Positions 7,851-16,532 of a DNA stretch of 40,205 bases are shown here, piece by piece. Every line of letters begins with the position of its first letter. Position 1 is the stretch's first letter. A program made the translations under genes and the position numbers. The notes beneath the pieces are model-generated. The model was not told the origin of the DNA, made no database searches, and saw only the letters and a list, made by a program, of their open reading frames with translations. The DNA comes from Rickettsia typhi (GTDB lineage Bacteria > Pseudomonadota > Alphaproteobacteria > Rickettsiales > UBA1997), in the NCBI GenBank assembly GCA_945875925.1, contig CAMCME010000011.1, positions 1 through 40,205 of the forward strand, given 5' to 3'.

Positions 7851-9140
7851 ATGACTCAAAATTCTTACTTAGTTCTCGCTCGCAAATATCGTCCACAAAA
7901 TTTTGATGAATTGGTTGGCCAAGAAGTTCTGGTTACAACTCTTTCAAACGCAATAAAAAATAATCGCCTACATCATGCTTACATCCTTACTGGAATTCGC
8001 GGTGTTGGAAAAACTACAACTGCCAGAATCATTGCTAAAACTCTCAATTGTTTAGATGAAAATGCTTTTATAACAGCCAAAGCTTGCGGTGTTTGCGATA
8101 ATTGCAAAGCAATAAGTGCTTCTAAACATCAAGATGTAATTGAGATCGACGCGGCCAGCAGAACAGGTGTTGACGACATTCGTGAAATTATCGATTCAAT
8201 TGCTTATGCGCCAGTTATGGCTAAGTATAAAATCTACATCATTGATGAGATTCACATGCTTAGTAACAACGCTTTCAACGCTCTTTTGAAAACTTTGGAA
8301 GAGCCTCCTTCTCATGTAAAATTTATTTTCGCCACCACAGAAATAAGAAAAGTTCCAGTCACAATTTTATCGCGTTGCCAAAGATTTGACCTACGCCGTT
8401 TGGGTGAAGAAGAAATTGCTGTGCATTTAAAAAATATTTTGAGCCAAGAAAATCTTGAAGCTGAAAGTCATGCTTTAGAATTAATCGCCAAAATGTCCGA
8501 AGGTTCGGTGCGCGATTCTTTGTCTTTGCTTGATCAGGCACTTTCTAACAATAATCACCAGAAATTTTTACCTGCGGATTTAATCGAAAAAATGTTGGGC
8601 CTGAATGACAGGGTAAAAGTTATAGAGCTTTTTGAATCAATGCTTACAGGCGATTTCGCTGCTTGCATCACCAAATTTAACCAATTTTATTCTTATTCTT
8701 CAGATGTGTCGCAGCTAATTTCCGACTTAATGGAAATTACTCACAAAACCACTTCCGTCAAGCTAATTAAAGGCTATAAATTGGATGGTTATTCTCAAAT
8801 GCAGCAAGAAAAAATTTCTGAAATTGCCGCCAAAATTTCTCTTTCATCTTTATCGAGAATTTGGCAAATGTTGATGAAAGGAGTTTCGGAAATTAATATT
8901 TCTAACTCGCAAAAAATTACCTTTGAAATGCTCTTGGCTAGAATTTGTCACTTAGTGGCTTTGCCAATTTTGCAAGAGGCTTTGCTTCAATTGCATGATT
9001 CAAATCTTGAGTCAAAAAATTCTCCAGAAATAAAAGTGGTACCAACTACAAAAAATTTCATTGCCGAAAAAAGAGATGAAATTAATGATGAAGTTGTAAG
9101 CGAAATTCTTAGAAATTTTGAGGGAGCAAGAGTTGTTTAA
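7851..9140 (+). CDS. dnaX: DNA polymerase III subunit gamma/tau (short form)
   Basis: DnaX is the clamp-loader ATPase that opens the beta clamp with the delta and delta' subunits. Visible motifs: Walker A GIRGVGKT at 48-55; zinc-module cysteines C67, C79, C82 and C85; DEIH at 132-135; the sensor/arginine-finger SRC at 174-176; and the domain III helical collar up to about residue 365. The protein is only 429 residues. It therefore lacks the C-terminal domains by which tau binds DnaB helicase and the polymerase alpha subunit, and resembles a gamma-only product. It lies 50 nt after the SRP RNA and leads a probable operon with the receiver and YhdP-like genes. The usual followers ybaB and recR are absent. 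Confidence 0.95.
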   Translation: MTQNSYLVLARKYRPQNFDELVGQEVLVTTLSNAIKNNRLHHAYILTGIRGVGKTTTARIIAKTLNCLDENAFITAKACGVCDNCKAISASKHQDVIEIDAASRTGVDDIREIIDSIAYAPVMAKYKIYIIDEIHMLSNNAFNALLKTLEEPPSHVKFIFATTEIRKVPVTILSRCQRFDLRRLGEEEIAVHLKNILSQENLEAESHALELIAKMSEGSVRDSLSLLDQALSNNNHQKFLPADLIEKMLGLNDRVKVIELFESMLTGDFAACITKFNQFYSYSSDVSQLISDLMEITHKTTSVKLIKGYKLDGYSQMQQEKISEIAAKISLSSLSRIWQMLMKGVSEINISNSQKITFEMLLARICHLVALPILQEALLQLHDSNLESKNSPEIKVVPTTKNFIAEKRDEINDEVVSEILRNFEGARVV

Positions 9141-9189
9141 TCAACTATTTGCAATCCTCATCCGAGTTAAAAAATAAATAAATTTAGAC

Positions 9190-10248
9190 ATGACCGAAGT
9201 AAGTAAAATCAAAATTTTATGCGTTGAAGATGAACAAGAAATTCGCGAAAATATCGCCGAAATTTTGCGTGATGAAGGCTTTGAGGTTTTTGAAGCGGGC
9301 AATGGTAAGCTTGGTTTTGATGTCTTCGTGCAAAATAAACCAGACATCGTAATTTCCGACATAATGATGCCAGAAGTTGATGGATATGGTTTGTTGAAAT
9401 TGATCAGAGAAAGCAAAAGCACTAAAAATAATGCAGTTCCATTCATCTTTTTAACCGCATTGGGCCAAAAAGATAATGTGGTTAAAGGTGTAAATTTATC
9501 AGCTAATGATTATTTGGTGAAGCCAATCGATTTCGATTTGATGATTGCCAAAATCAAAGAAAAAACCAGCAATGCTTTGAAGTTACAAGAATTTCACAAT
9601 GCCAATATCACAAACATCAAAAAACAAGTTTCTTCAGCTTTGCCTGCAGAACTTTTTTCTTATTTAGAAATCATCACTCAAGTTTCTAAAATCTTAAAAG
9701 AAGAGCCTTACGGCCCACTCCCACATTATCGTTATTTAGAAGATTTTGATAAAATTTACACCAATGCTTTGAAGATGAAGGTTTCAATTACCAACTCTTT
9801 GGATGAAGCTGTTATCGATAATAAATTAAATGTTGATGAAGAAATTTTTGACATCACGGCTTTCATTGAAGCTTTTGTTAAAGCGCTTGGAGAAAAATTC
9901 AGAAATAAAGTAGAATTTGAAAGACCATTTGAAAGTCACTTACTACCAAGAGTAAAAGCTGACAAATTAGTCTTGGTTGATGCTTTGAAAAAGATTTTAT
10001 CAGGCATGTTTAAAGCCGATACTGAAGCCACTATCAATATTGCAATCATGATTGATCACTATGATAAAATGGCTTTGATTTTTAATCTGAATTCAAAAGA
10101 TCCAGAAGTTAGCGTGACTAATAATCTTAACGAATCACAAATAGGTAAAATTTTAGATAAGCAAAGTTGCGTATTTGAAACTTCAGAAGGCAAATCAAAA
10201 AGCGCAGTTTTATTCATTCCTTCACATCGTTTGATTGCGAGATCCTAG
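9190..10248 (+). CDS. Response regulator: receiver domain fused to a degenerate histidine-kinase module
   Basis: Residues 5-125 form a complete receiver domain: acidic pair E13/D14, phospho-acceptor D57 in VISDIMMPEVDG, T89 and K111 (LVKP). The rest (about 135-352) resembles the dimerisation and ATPase modules of a histidine kinase. SSALPAEL at 148-155 aligns with the SSALPHELRTPL H-box, but the acceptor His is Ala153 and the RTPL part is lost. VKADKLVLVDALKKIL near 255-270 resembles the N-box helix but lacks its Asn, and no G-boxes are visible. It is probably a phospho-receiver with a non-catalytic, HPt/ChpT-like partner surface. The gene is 49 nt after dnaX and 9 nt before the YhdP-like gene, likely one transcript. 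No DNA-binding or GGDEF output domain is present. Confidence 0.85.
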   Translation: MTEVSKIKILCVEDEQEIRENIAEILRDEGFEVFEAGNGKLGFDVFVQNKPDIVISDIMMPEVDGYGLLKLIRESKSTKNNAVPFIFLTALGQKDNVVKGVNLSANDYLVKPIDFDLMIAKIKEKTSNALKLQEFHNANITNIKKQVSSALPAELFSYLEIITQVSKILKEEPYGPLPHYRYLEDFDKIYTNALKMKVSITNSLDEAVIDNKLNVDEEIFDITAFIEAFVKALGEKFRNKVEFERPFESHLLPRVKADKLVLVDALKKILSGMFKADTEATINIAIMIDHYDKMALIFNLNSKDPEVSVTNNLNESQIGKILDKQSCVFETSEGKSKSAVLFIPSHRLIARS

Positions 10249-10257
10249 ATTAATAAA

Positions 10258-13200
10258 ATGCTTAAGAGAAAAAAAAATCACCACAGCGACAAAACGCCAC
10301 ACCACAAAACTCGTCCCACTGGACATAAGAAATTAAAAGTAAAGATTAGTCCGTTTTATCGGGTTAGTCTTTTTCTTTTTTTAATCTTCTTCATCACCTT
10401 GTCTTATTTTGTGGTTTTGGTTTCCACAACTCCAAAATCCTTTCCTTTTGTTACTCAAAAAATTCACTCTTATCTTGTTGAAAAGCTGGGAGAAGGCGTT
10501 TCGATTGAAGAAAGCCACATTAGTTTTACACGCTATGGAACTTTAAAAGTGTCTATAGATAATTTAAGAATTTTACATGCAGTTAGCGAAGGAGAGGAAA
10601 AACAGGCTTTTGTTTTACCAAAAATTGAAACTGAATTTTCATTATTTAATTTTCTGATTTTAAATTTTAACCCAAGCAAAGTTAAAATTATCGATTCAGA
10701 AATTGCCGTAAATTCTTTCGAAAAAGTTGAGCAAATTGCTGGCCCCCCAGATGATTTAGACAAAGAAAGCGCCAATCAAACAGCTTTGATCAGTGGCTTT
10801 TTTGCAGCTGTTAAAGAAGGAAAATTGCCGATTAAAAATTTTGAAATTGAAAATGCCAAACTTTTAATTCACGGCCGCACAGATACAAAAATTCTCATCA
10901 AAAAATCACAAATTCGCACTTCTTCCAAAGGTTCAAATTTACATATTTTGGCAATCAATCAGCTAAGTTTTTCGGAAGAAAGAAGAGATGTAAATTTCAA
11001 TTCTGATTGCCAATTAGACAAAGATGATTCTTTAAAATGCGACTTAACTTTAACTAATTTTGAACCTGCCTCAATAGTTGCTTTGCATCCAGATTTAAAG
11101 CCTTTAGATCAAATAGATTCTGCTTTAAATGCCACAGCATCTTTCACTATTAATGATGGAAAATTGCATAATTTATTATTCAAAGCCAAAGCCGAAAAAG
11201 GCAGTTTTGATTTTCCAGATTTCTTCGGACAAAAAATGGATTTTTCTGATTTTTCAGTGACGGGAGAATATGATGCAAATTTGGGAGTTTTAAATTTATC
11301 GGACATTCGCACCGATTTTGAAGTTGCTTCAAATGATCAAATCGCAGTAGTAGTTGATGATGCGAAAAATCCAGAAAACAAAGCGCATCTTGGCATGACG
11401 CTTTTAATTTCTAATTTAAAAAATCCTCTAAATAGCCAATTAGATTTCTACATTAAGTTGCAAAATTTGCCTAATGAAGAGATGGAAAAATTCTGGCCAA
11501 AATATCTTCATGAAGCTGGCGTGCGCAAATGGGTGATTGAACATGTTACTGACGGCTTGATAAAAGATGCTTATGCAACCTTCACTTTGAGGAATAATAA
11601 TGCCAAAATGTCTTTAGAAAAAATTGACGCCAAAGTTGTTTTTACAGGGCTTAGATTAAAATATAGCGCAGATTTTCCAGAAATTTCTGATGTTGAAGGT
11701 GTGGCAAATTTCACTCAAAATGATATGAAAATTTCCGTTAATGGCGGCAGTGTTTTAGGCAGTAAAATTTCTGATGCGCAAGTTTCAATTGATAGTTTTC
11801 ACAGCTCCCAAATTCTTTTAAATATCGCGGGAAAGTCTAATGGAAGTGCTTCCGACTCATTAAAACATGCCAGCAATAGTTCGTCTTTTGCTAGCGCTGT
11901 TGAAAAATATTTAAACGGAAATTCTCAAAACCAATTTGATATTCGTATTCCACTTAATGATAATTTGAAGCTGCAAGACGCCTATATTTCAGTAGATTCG
12001 GTGATCACAAATTTAAGTAATGATTTCGTAAAAGGCGCCATAATTGCTCAATCTAAAAAAGATTTTGGCAGCAATGATTTTGTCACAACTCTAGATTTAA
12101 CAGCTTGTGAAGTTGCGCTTAAAGCTTTTGATATTGAGAAAAAATATGATGTGAAAGGTGGATTAGATTTAATAATTTCGATTCCTAATTCTCAAAAAAT
12201 TGCTCTTAAAAATATATCCCTGTGGAAAAAAGATTTAACTAAAGAAAAAGCCGCAAAACCTAATTCGCCAGCTTTCACTGCCAAAATTTCGGGCAGTGCT
12301 GATATTGATATTGAGCCATTCTTGGTCACCAATATCAATCTTAGAAATGATCATTTCGGCGCTAATAATTATTCCTTTTCTTACTCTGTGAATAAGAAAA
12401 CTTCTTCTGAAAAAATTTTACTTAAAGCTCAAACAATTAATTTAGCTTCATTCTTACAAAATAAAATTGCCTTTGCTTCATCGGGCAAAAAATTAAAAAA
12501 TTCTGATTACAATATTTCGGCAAAAAATATTCAGCTGATTAATGGCAAATCTCTTAAAAATTTCTCATTGCTTTTGGGCTGTGAAAATTCTTTTTGCGGC
12601 ACTGCTTTTGTAAAAGGCAATTACGACAAAACTCAAAATATAAATTTACAAAGCAGCAAAAAACCTGAAGAAGATGGAATTTCAATTAATGGCTCAATCA
12701 CTGATATTGGCTATTTGGCGGAAGGTTTTGGAATTTCTGATAAAATTTCTGGCGGAGATGCCAAGATAAAAATGACCAATAAAATGGTGACTAAAGAGCA
12801 GAAAGTTTCTGACAAAGATAAGGCTGATAAAAAAGATGATAAAGCAGCTAGTAAAACAGAAACCGTTGCGGCAGTTGCTGCAAAAGAACAAGTCTTGTCG
12901 GGTGAAATTACGCTGAATAATAATATCACAATCTTTGAAAGTGCGGCTGTCAAAAAACTTTCTACCAACACGCTTTTCTCAGAAATAAAAGATAAAATTT
13001 TCTCCAGCGAAAAAATTATTTTCGATTCTGTAAAATTAGAATTTGATCTGAAAGGCGATGTTTTGAATCTAAAATCTCTAATCGCCAATAATTACAAAAT
13101 CGGCATCACCGCCAAAGGCCCAATTAATTTGAAAGATGATAGTTATGAAATTCGCGGCATGATTGTTCCAGGTTTCATCATCAACAACCTTTTCGGCATT

Positions 13201-13383
13201 GGTAAAATTCCTATCCTTGGCGGCGTAATCAGCGGCTTATTAACTGGAGGCGAGGGCGGAGGATTATTCGGAATTCGTTACGAATATATCAAAAAGAAAG
13301 GCCAAGCTGATGCAACTTTTGAAACTAACAAAGTATCAGCTTTTGTACCTACCACAATTAGAAATTTATTTGATGCGATTTAG
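10258..13383 (+). CDS. AsmA/YhdP-like large envelope protein
   Basis: This is a 1041-residue inner-membrane-anchored periplasmic protein of the AsmA/TamB/YhdP (DUF3971 plus AsmA-like C-terminal) superfamily. Members form long bridging grooves thought to move phospholipids to the outer membrane. Seen here: a basic N-terminus (1-32), a single membrane segment around 34-55, long repetitive beta-rich sequence, and a C-terminal block (about 960-1041) with a Gly-rich LTGGEGGGLFGIRYEY followed by VPTTIRNLF, typical of the family. A charged low-complexity insert (Lys/Asp/Ala) lies near 841-880. It starts 9 nt after the receiver gene. The superfamily is likely; which paralogue it is remains uncertain. 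Confidence 0.8.
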   Translation: MLKRKKNHHSDKTPHHKTRPTGHKKLKVKISPFYRVSLFLFLIFFITLSYFVVLVSTTPKSFPFVTQKIHSYLVEKLGEGVSIEESHISFTRYGTLKVSIDNLRILHAVSEGEEKQAFVLPKIETEFSLFNFLILNFNPSKVKIIDSEIAVNSFEKVEQIAGPPDDLDKESANQTALISGFFAAVKEGKLPIKNFEIENAKLLIHGRTDTKILIKKSQIRTSSKGSNLHILAINQLSFSEERRDVNFNSDCQLDKDDSLKCDLTLTNFEPASIVALHPDLKPLDQIDSALNATASFTINDGKLHNLLFKAKAEKGSFDFPDFFGQKMDFSDFSVTGEYDANLGVLNLSDIRTDFEVASNDQIAVVVDDAKNPENKAHLGMTLLISNLKNPLNSQLDFYIKLQNLPNEEMEKFWPKYLHEAGVRKWVIEHVTDGLIKDAYATFTLRNNNAKMSLEKIDAKVVFTGLRLKYSADFPEISDVEGVANFTQNDMKISVNGGSVLGSKISDAQVSIDSFHSSQILLNIAGKSNGSASDSLKHASNSSSFASAVEKYLNGNSQNQFDIRIPLNDNLKLQDAYISVDSVITNLSNDFVKGAIIAQSKKDFGSNDFVTTLDLTACEVALKAFDIEKKYDVKGGLDLIISIPNSQKIALKNISLWKKDLTKEKAAKPNSPAFTAKISGSADIDIEPFLVTNINLRNDHFGANNYSFSYSVNKKTSSEKILLKAQTINLASFLQNKIAFASSGKKLKNSDYNISAKNIQLINGKSLKNFSLLLGCENSFCGTAFVKGNYDKTQNINLQSSKKPEEDGISINGSITDIGYLAEGFGISDKISGGDAKIKMTNKMVTKEQKVSDKDKADKKDDKAASKTETVAAVAAKEQVLSGEITLNNNITIFESAAVKKLSTNTLFSEIKDKIFSSEKIIFDSVKLEFDLKGDVLNLKSLIANNYKIGITAKGPINLKDDSYEIRGMIVPGFIINNLFGIGKIPILGGVISGLLTGGEGGGLFGIRYEYIKKKGQADATFETNKVSAFVPTTIRNLFDAI

Positions 13384-13416
13384 TCTAGTTCTTTTGAATT
13401 ATTATTCGTGAGGTTA

Positions 13417-14361
13417 TTATAATAATTTTTCTCTAAGATTCTTAATCATATCATCAACCATCTCAGAAAGCCCAAATTCAGGCTTCCAACCCCATTCACT
13501 TCTTGAAGAAGCATCGTCAATTGATTTCGGCCAAGAATTAGCAATTTTTTGGCGGAAGTCTGGCGCGTAATCAATTTTAAAATCAGGAATTCTTTTAGTA
13601 ATTTCAGCAGCGAGCTCGGCACAAGAAAAGCTCATGCCAGCGAAGTTGAAATTTGAGTGATGTTTCAGAGAAGAAAAATTTGCTTCCGAAAGTGCAATAG
13701 TTCCGCGAATTGCGTCAGGCATATACATCATTGGCAAAGTTGTGTCAGCCTTCAAGAAGCAAGTGTAAGATTTTTTCTTGATCGCTTCATAGAAAATTTC
13801 TACGGCATAATCTGTAGTTCCACCGCCTGGTAAAGTCTTGTGGCTGATCAATCCAGGATATCTAATTCCTCTAATATCAATACCAAATTTCGCGACATAA
13901 TATTCGCAAACTAGTTCACCGGCGGCCTTTGTTAGGCCATACATGGTTTTTGGCATAATGATGGTTTCTTGCGGAGTGTTGTCTCTTGGGGTCTCAGGTC
14001 CAAAAACTGCGATTGAGCTTGGGCAGATAATTTGTTTAATATTTAATTCGCGTGCTGCTTCTAAAATATTATAAAGACCATTCATATTAACATCCCAACA
14101 CAGACTTGGATTTTTTTCTCCAGCCGCAGAAAGAATAGCGGCTAAGTGATAAATAACTTTAATGTCATGTTTCTTGATAATTTCAGCAAGGCGAGGTTTG
14201 TCCAAAACATTCAGCTGTTCGTAAGGTTGAAATTCTGCATTCGCGTTAGTGGCTGCAACATCTGAAGTTATGATATTATTTTCGCCGTAAATTTTTTTTA
14301 ATGCGGCAGTAAGTTCAGATCCAATTTGGCCAATAGCGCCAGTTACTAGAATTTTCGTCAT
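13417..14361 (-). CDS. tdh: L-threonine 3-dehydrogenase, SDR (epimerase-like) type
   Basis: This cytoplasmic enzyme oxidises L-threonine to 2-amino-3-ketobutyrate with NAD+; the product is then split to glycine and acetyl-CoA. At 314 residues it is the extended-SDR form, not the zinc-dependent medium-chain form. Visible are the nucleotide motif GAIGQIG (8-14), S115/S116, Y141 and K145 of the YxxxK pair in TMYGLTKAAGEL, and the family blocks RGIRYPGLIS, GGGTTDYAVEIFYEA and LPMMYMPDA. The last three separate it from general UDP-sugar epimerases. glyA lies in the same minus-strand group, consistent with threonine-glycine-serine interconversion. A long palindrome lies upstream of it. Confidence 0.9.
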   Translation of the reverse strand: MTKILVTGAIGQIGSELTAALKKIYGENNIITSDVAATNANAEFQPYEQLNVLDKPRLAEIIKKHDIKVIYHLAAILSAAGEKNPSLCWDVNMNGLYNILEAARELNIKQIICPSSIAVFGPETPRDNTPQETIIMPKTMYGLTKAAGELVCEYYVAKFGIDIRGIRYPGLISHKTLPGGGTTDYAVEIFYEAIKKKSYTCFLKADTTLPMMYMPDAIRGTIALSEANFSSLKHHSNFNFAGMSFSCAELAAEITKRIPDFKIDYAPDFRQKIANSWPKSIDDASSRSEWGWKPEFGLSEMVDDMIKNLREKLL

Positions 14362-14440
14362 AAATTTGTTTGATTGTTTTTTAGCTGAAAAAGAGGAGCG
14401 CGTTTTAGAGAAATTTTGTATATAATCAATAAGAAACCAG

Positions 14441-14536
14441 TGGCCAGCCGCGTAGTCGAAACCACCTGAAGGTTCCTGCTGTGTATTAGCTCCAAGGCAA
14501 GAAACCTTCAGGTGGTTTTGACTACGCGGCTGGCCA
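14441..14536. repeat. 96-nt hairpin element with 34-nt arms
   Basis: Left arm 14441-14474 (starting tggccagccgcgtagtc) and right arm 14503-14536 are reverse complements with one mismatch. The loop is about 28 nt. The arms are clearly richer in G+C than their surroundings. The element sits 10 nt after the rlmI stop and before tdh, both on the minus strand, so it could end or stabilise the rlmI transcript. No T-run follows. Confidence 0.85.
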
Positions 14537-14546
14537 TCTGTTAAGA

Positions 14547-15752
14547 TTAATCCACCAAAAAAGTAATAGATTTCAAATATTCACTTTCCTTCAAAGATGG
14601 GCTAATTGGGTGATCAAAGCCGCCGCCAAAACTACGAATAATTTTCGCAGATCTTCTAGCTTTGCGGAATCCATCATTTGCAGCATCAGTTAAATCTTGC
14701 AAAGATGCATTGTGAGAGCATGAAGCTAGCAACAAAATTCCACCTTTTCTAACCAAGCCAGCAGAAAGTTTGATCAATTTTTCATAACCTTTAATGCCCG
14801 AGAAGAAATCTTTTTTAGATTTTACGAAAGCTGGCGGATCTAGAACCACAATGTCAAATTTTCTATTTTGAAATTCATCTTTTTCTAAAATATCAAAAAT
14901 CTTATCGCAAATAACAGTGGTTTTTGCGGTCTCGAAATTATTTAGCCCAATGTTTTTTTCTAATTTTTCTAAAGCTTCTTTAGAAGAATCAGCAAAAACT
15001 ACAGATTTCGCGCCATTCTTCAAAGCGTTCATACCAAAGCCGCCTTGGTAGCAAAATGCATCTAAAACATCGGCGTCTTTTGAAATTGATCCGATGAAAT
15101 CGCGGTTCATTCTTTGGTCATAAAACCAGCCAGTTTTCTGTCCTGAAATCACATCGATCGAATATTTAAGATCATTTTCTTCAATAACAATTTCACCGTT
15201 AAGTTCACCTTTCACAACTTTTGTGTAAGATTCTAGGCCTTCATATTTTCTAGATTCAAGGTCGTTACGAAACACAATTGTGCAATTTGGGAAAACTTGC
15301 TCAAGAACGCTGAGCAAAATTGGAGTCAATTGTTCCATTCCAGCAGTTGAAATTTGGCATACAAAAACATTATCAAAGCGCTCAATTACAAGACCTGGTA
15401 AAAAATCGGCTTCTGAATGAATTAAACGATAAAATGGTTTATCAAAAAACTTCTCACGCAATTTTTTTGCAGAATTAATGCGATTTAAAAAGAAATTCTC
15501 ATCAATTTTTTCTGATAATTTATGAGTTAAGATACGCGCTGAAATTAGTGAATGTGGGTTGAAATAAGCTAAAGCAAATGGCTCGCCATTTCTAACTGAA
15601 ACTTCAACAATTGAACCTTTTTCTAGAGTTTTGATTTCAGAAAAATTTTCAATTTCATTAGAGAAAATCCAAGGATGTCCGCGAGAAATTCTGACTTCTT
15701 GATGTTTTTTAATTTTTAATTTTGGAAAAGAAGTGGTTTGTGGAGCTGTCAT
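14547..15752 (-). CDS. rlmI: 23S rRNA (cytosine-C5)-methyltransferase, RlmI family
   Basis: This SAM-dependent methyltransferase makes m5C in 23S rRNA (C1962 in E. coli). It has 401 residues, the usual length. An N-terminal PUA domain (about 11-85) contains SRGHPWIFSNEIE. The Rossmann methyltransferase follows, with motif I DAFCYQGGFG at 231-240, motif IV DPPAF at 305-309 and the catalytic cysteine C345 in ASCSHN. The gene is in the minus-strand series between a GST-like gene and tdh. The RlmI name is given by family; the exact target base is inferred. Confidence 0.92.
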   Translation of the reverse strand: MTAPQTTSFPKLKIKKHQEVRISRGHPWIFSNEIENFSEIKTLEKGSIVEVSVRNGEPFALAYFNPHSLISARILTHKLSEKIDENFFLNRINSAKKLREKFFDKPFYRLIHSEADFLPGLVIERFDNVFVCQISTAGMEQLTPILLSVLEQVFPNCTIVFRNDLESRKYEGLESYTKVVKGELNGEIVIEENDLKYSIDVISGQKTGWFYDQRMNRDFIGSISKDADVLDAFCYQGGFGMNALKNGAKSVVFADSSKEALEKLEKNIGLNNFETAKTTVICDKIFDILEKDEFQNRKFDIVVLDPPAFVKSKKDFFSGIKGYEKLIKLSAGLVRKGGILLLASCSHNASLQDLTDAANDGFRKARRSAKIIRSFGGGFDHPISPSLKESEYLKSITFLVD

Positions 15753-15840
15753 TTGAAGTACTTAAAGTCTGGTTAAACATGGGCATTTTAGCCCATGTTT
15801 GCAAAGAGATGCACGGCTAAAAACCGCGTAAATTTGTTTT

Positions 15841-16512
15841 CTATAAGCTAAAGCTCATAGTTAATAGATGTGATTTTTTTCTTTCTAAGAAAGATTTGAA
15901 AAGATCTTCATAATCATCTGGAAGTGCTTGGCGCAAAGATCCACGAGTAACTAAACTTTCTGCATAAGCAGCGGTTTTTTTGTAAAGATCAAAAATTTCT
16001 AAAGTGAATTTATTATCGATATGGATAAGTGGTTTAAAAATTGCTGCCATGCAGACATCAATTAATAAAAAATTATTGCCGTCGAAATAAGGGTTGAACT
16101 GCAAAGTTTTTTCAAAGAAAGCAATTTTTGAAACTGTTTCAGCTTTTTTAATATCGAATTCTTCTTGGTTTTGGGCAAAAATCATACCGAAAGTACCAGC
16201 CAAAATTCCGTTGCTAAATTCAATCCAGGCGCGGTGATTAGCTTTAACAATTGGGTCTTTTGAATGAAGTGGTTTTTCAGGAAAAGCTTCTTCTAAATAT
16301 TCGCAAATTACGGTTGATTCAAAAAGAACTTTGTTGCCAACATAAAGCAAAGGAACTTTGCTTATTGGCGCGTCTTTCTTGAACCAATCTGGTTTATTAG
16401 AAAGATCAATTTCTTTTTTTTCATAAGGAATTGCTTTTTCAATCAAGGCCATTTCAACTTTGTAACCATAAGGTGAAAATCTCGATGTAACTAATTTTAC
16501 TTTGTCTGCCAT
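15841..16512 (-). CDS. Glutathione S-transferase family protein
   Basis: A soluble 223-residue protein. The N-terminal thioredoxin-like domain (about 4-80) has SRFSPYGYKVEMAL in the active-site position, the cis-proline motif KVPLLYVG and ESTVICEYLEE for glutathione binding; an all-helical C-terminal domain follows. Ser replaces Cys at the glutaredoxin-type position, so it could be a transferase, a reductase-like member or an SspA-like regulator. It lies 20 nt after glyA and may share its transcript. Substrate unknown. Confidence 0.85.
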   Translation of the reverse strand: MADKVKLVTSRFSPYGYKVEMALIEKAIPYEKKEIDLSNKPDWFKKDAPISKVPLLYVGNKVLFESTVICEYLEEAFPEKPLHSKDPIVKANHRAWIEFSNGILAGTFGMIFAQNQEEFDIKKAETVSKIAFFEKTLQFNPYFDGNNFLLIDVCMAAIFKPLIHIDNKFTLEIFDLYKKTAAYAESLVTRGSLRQALPDDYEDLFKSFLERKKSHLLTMSFSL

Positions 16513-16532
16513 TTTTTATTTTCTATTAAGAT

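Noticed and set aside
9050..9056. A AAA AAT slippery heptamer in dnaX as a programmed -1 frameshift
   Set aside because: The -1 frame stops within about ten codons, so both products would be short forms of nearly equal length, and no stimulatory hairpin is evident.
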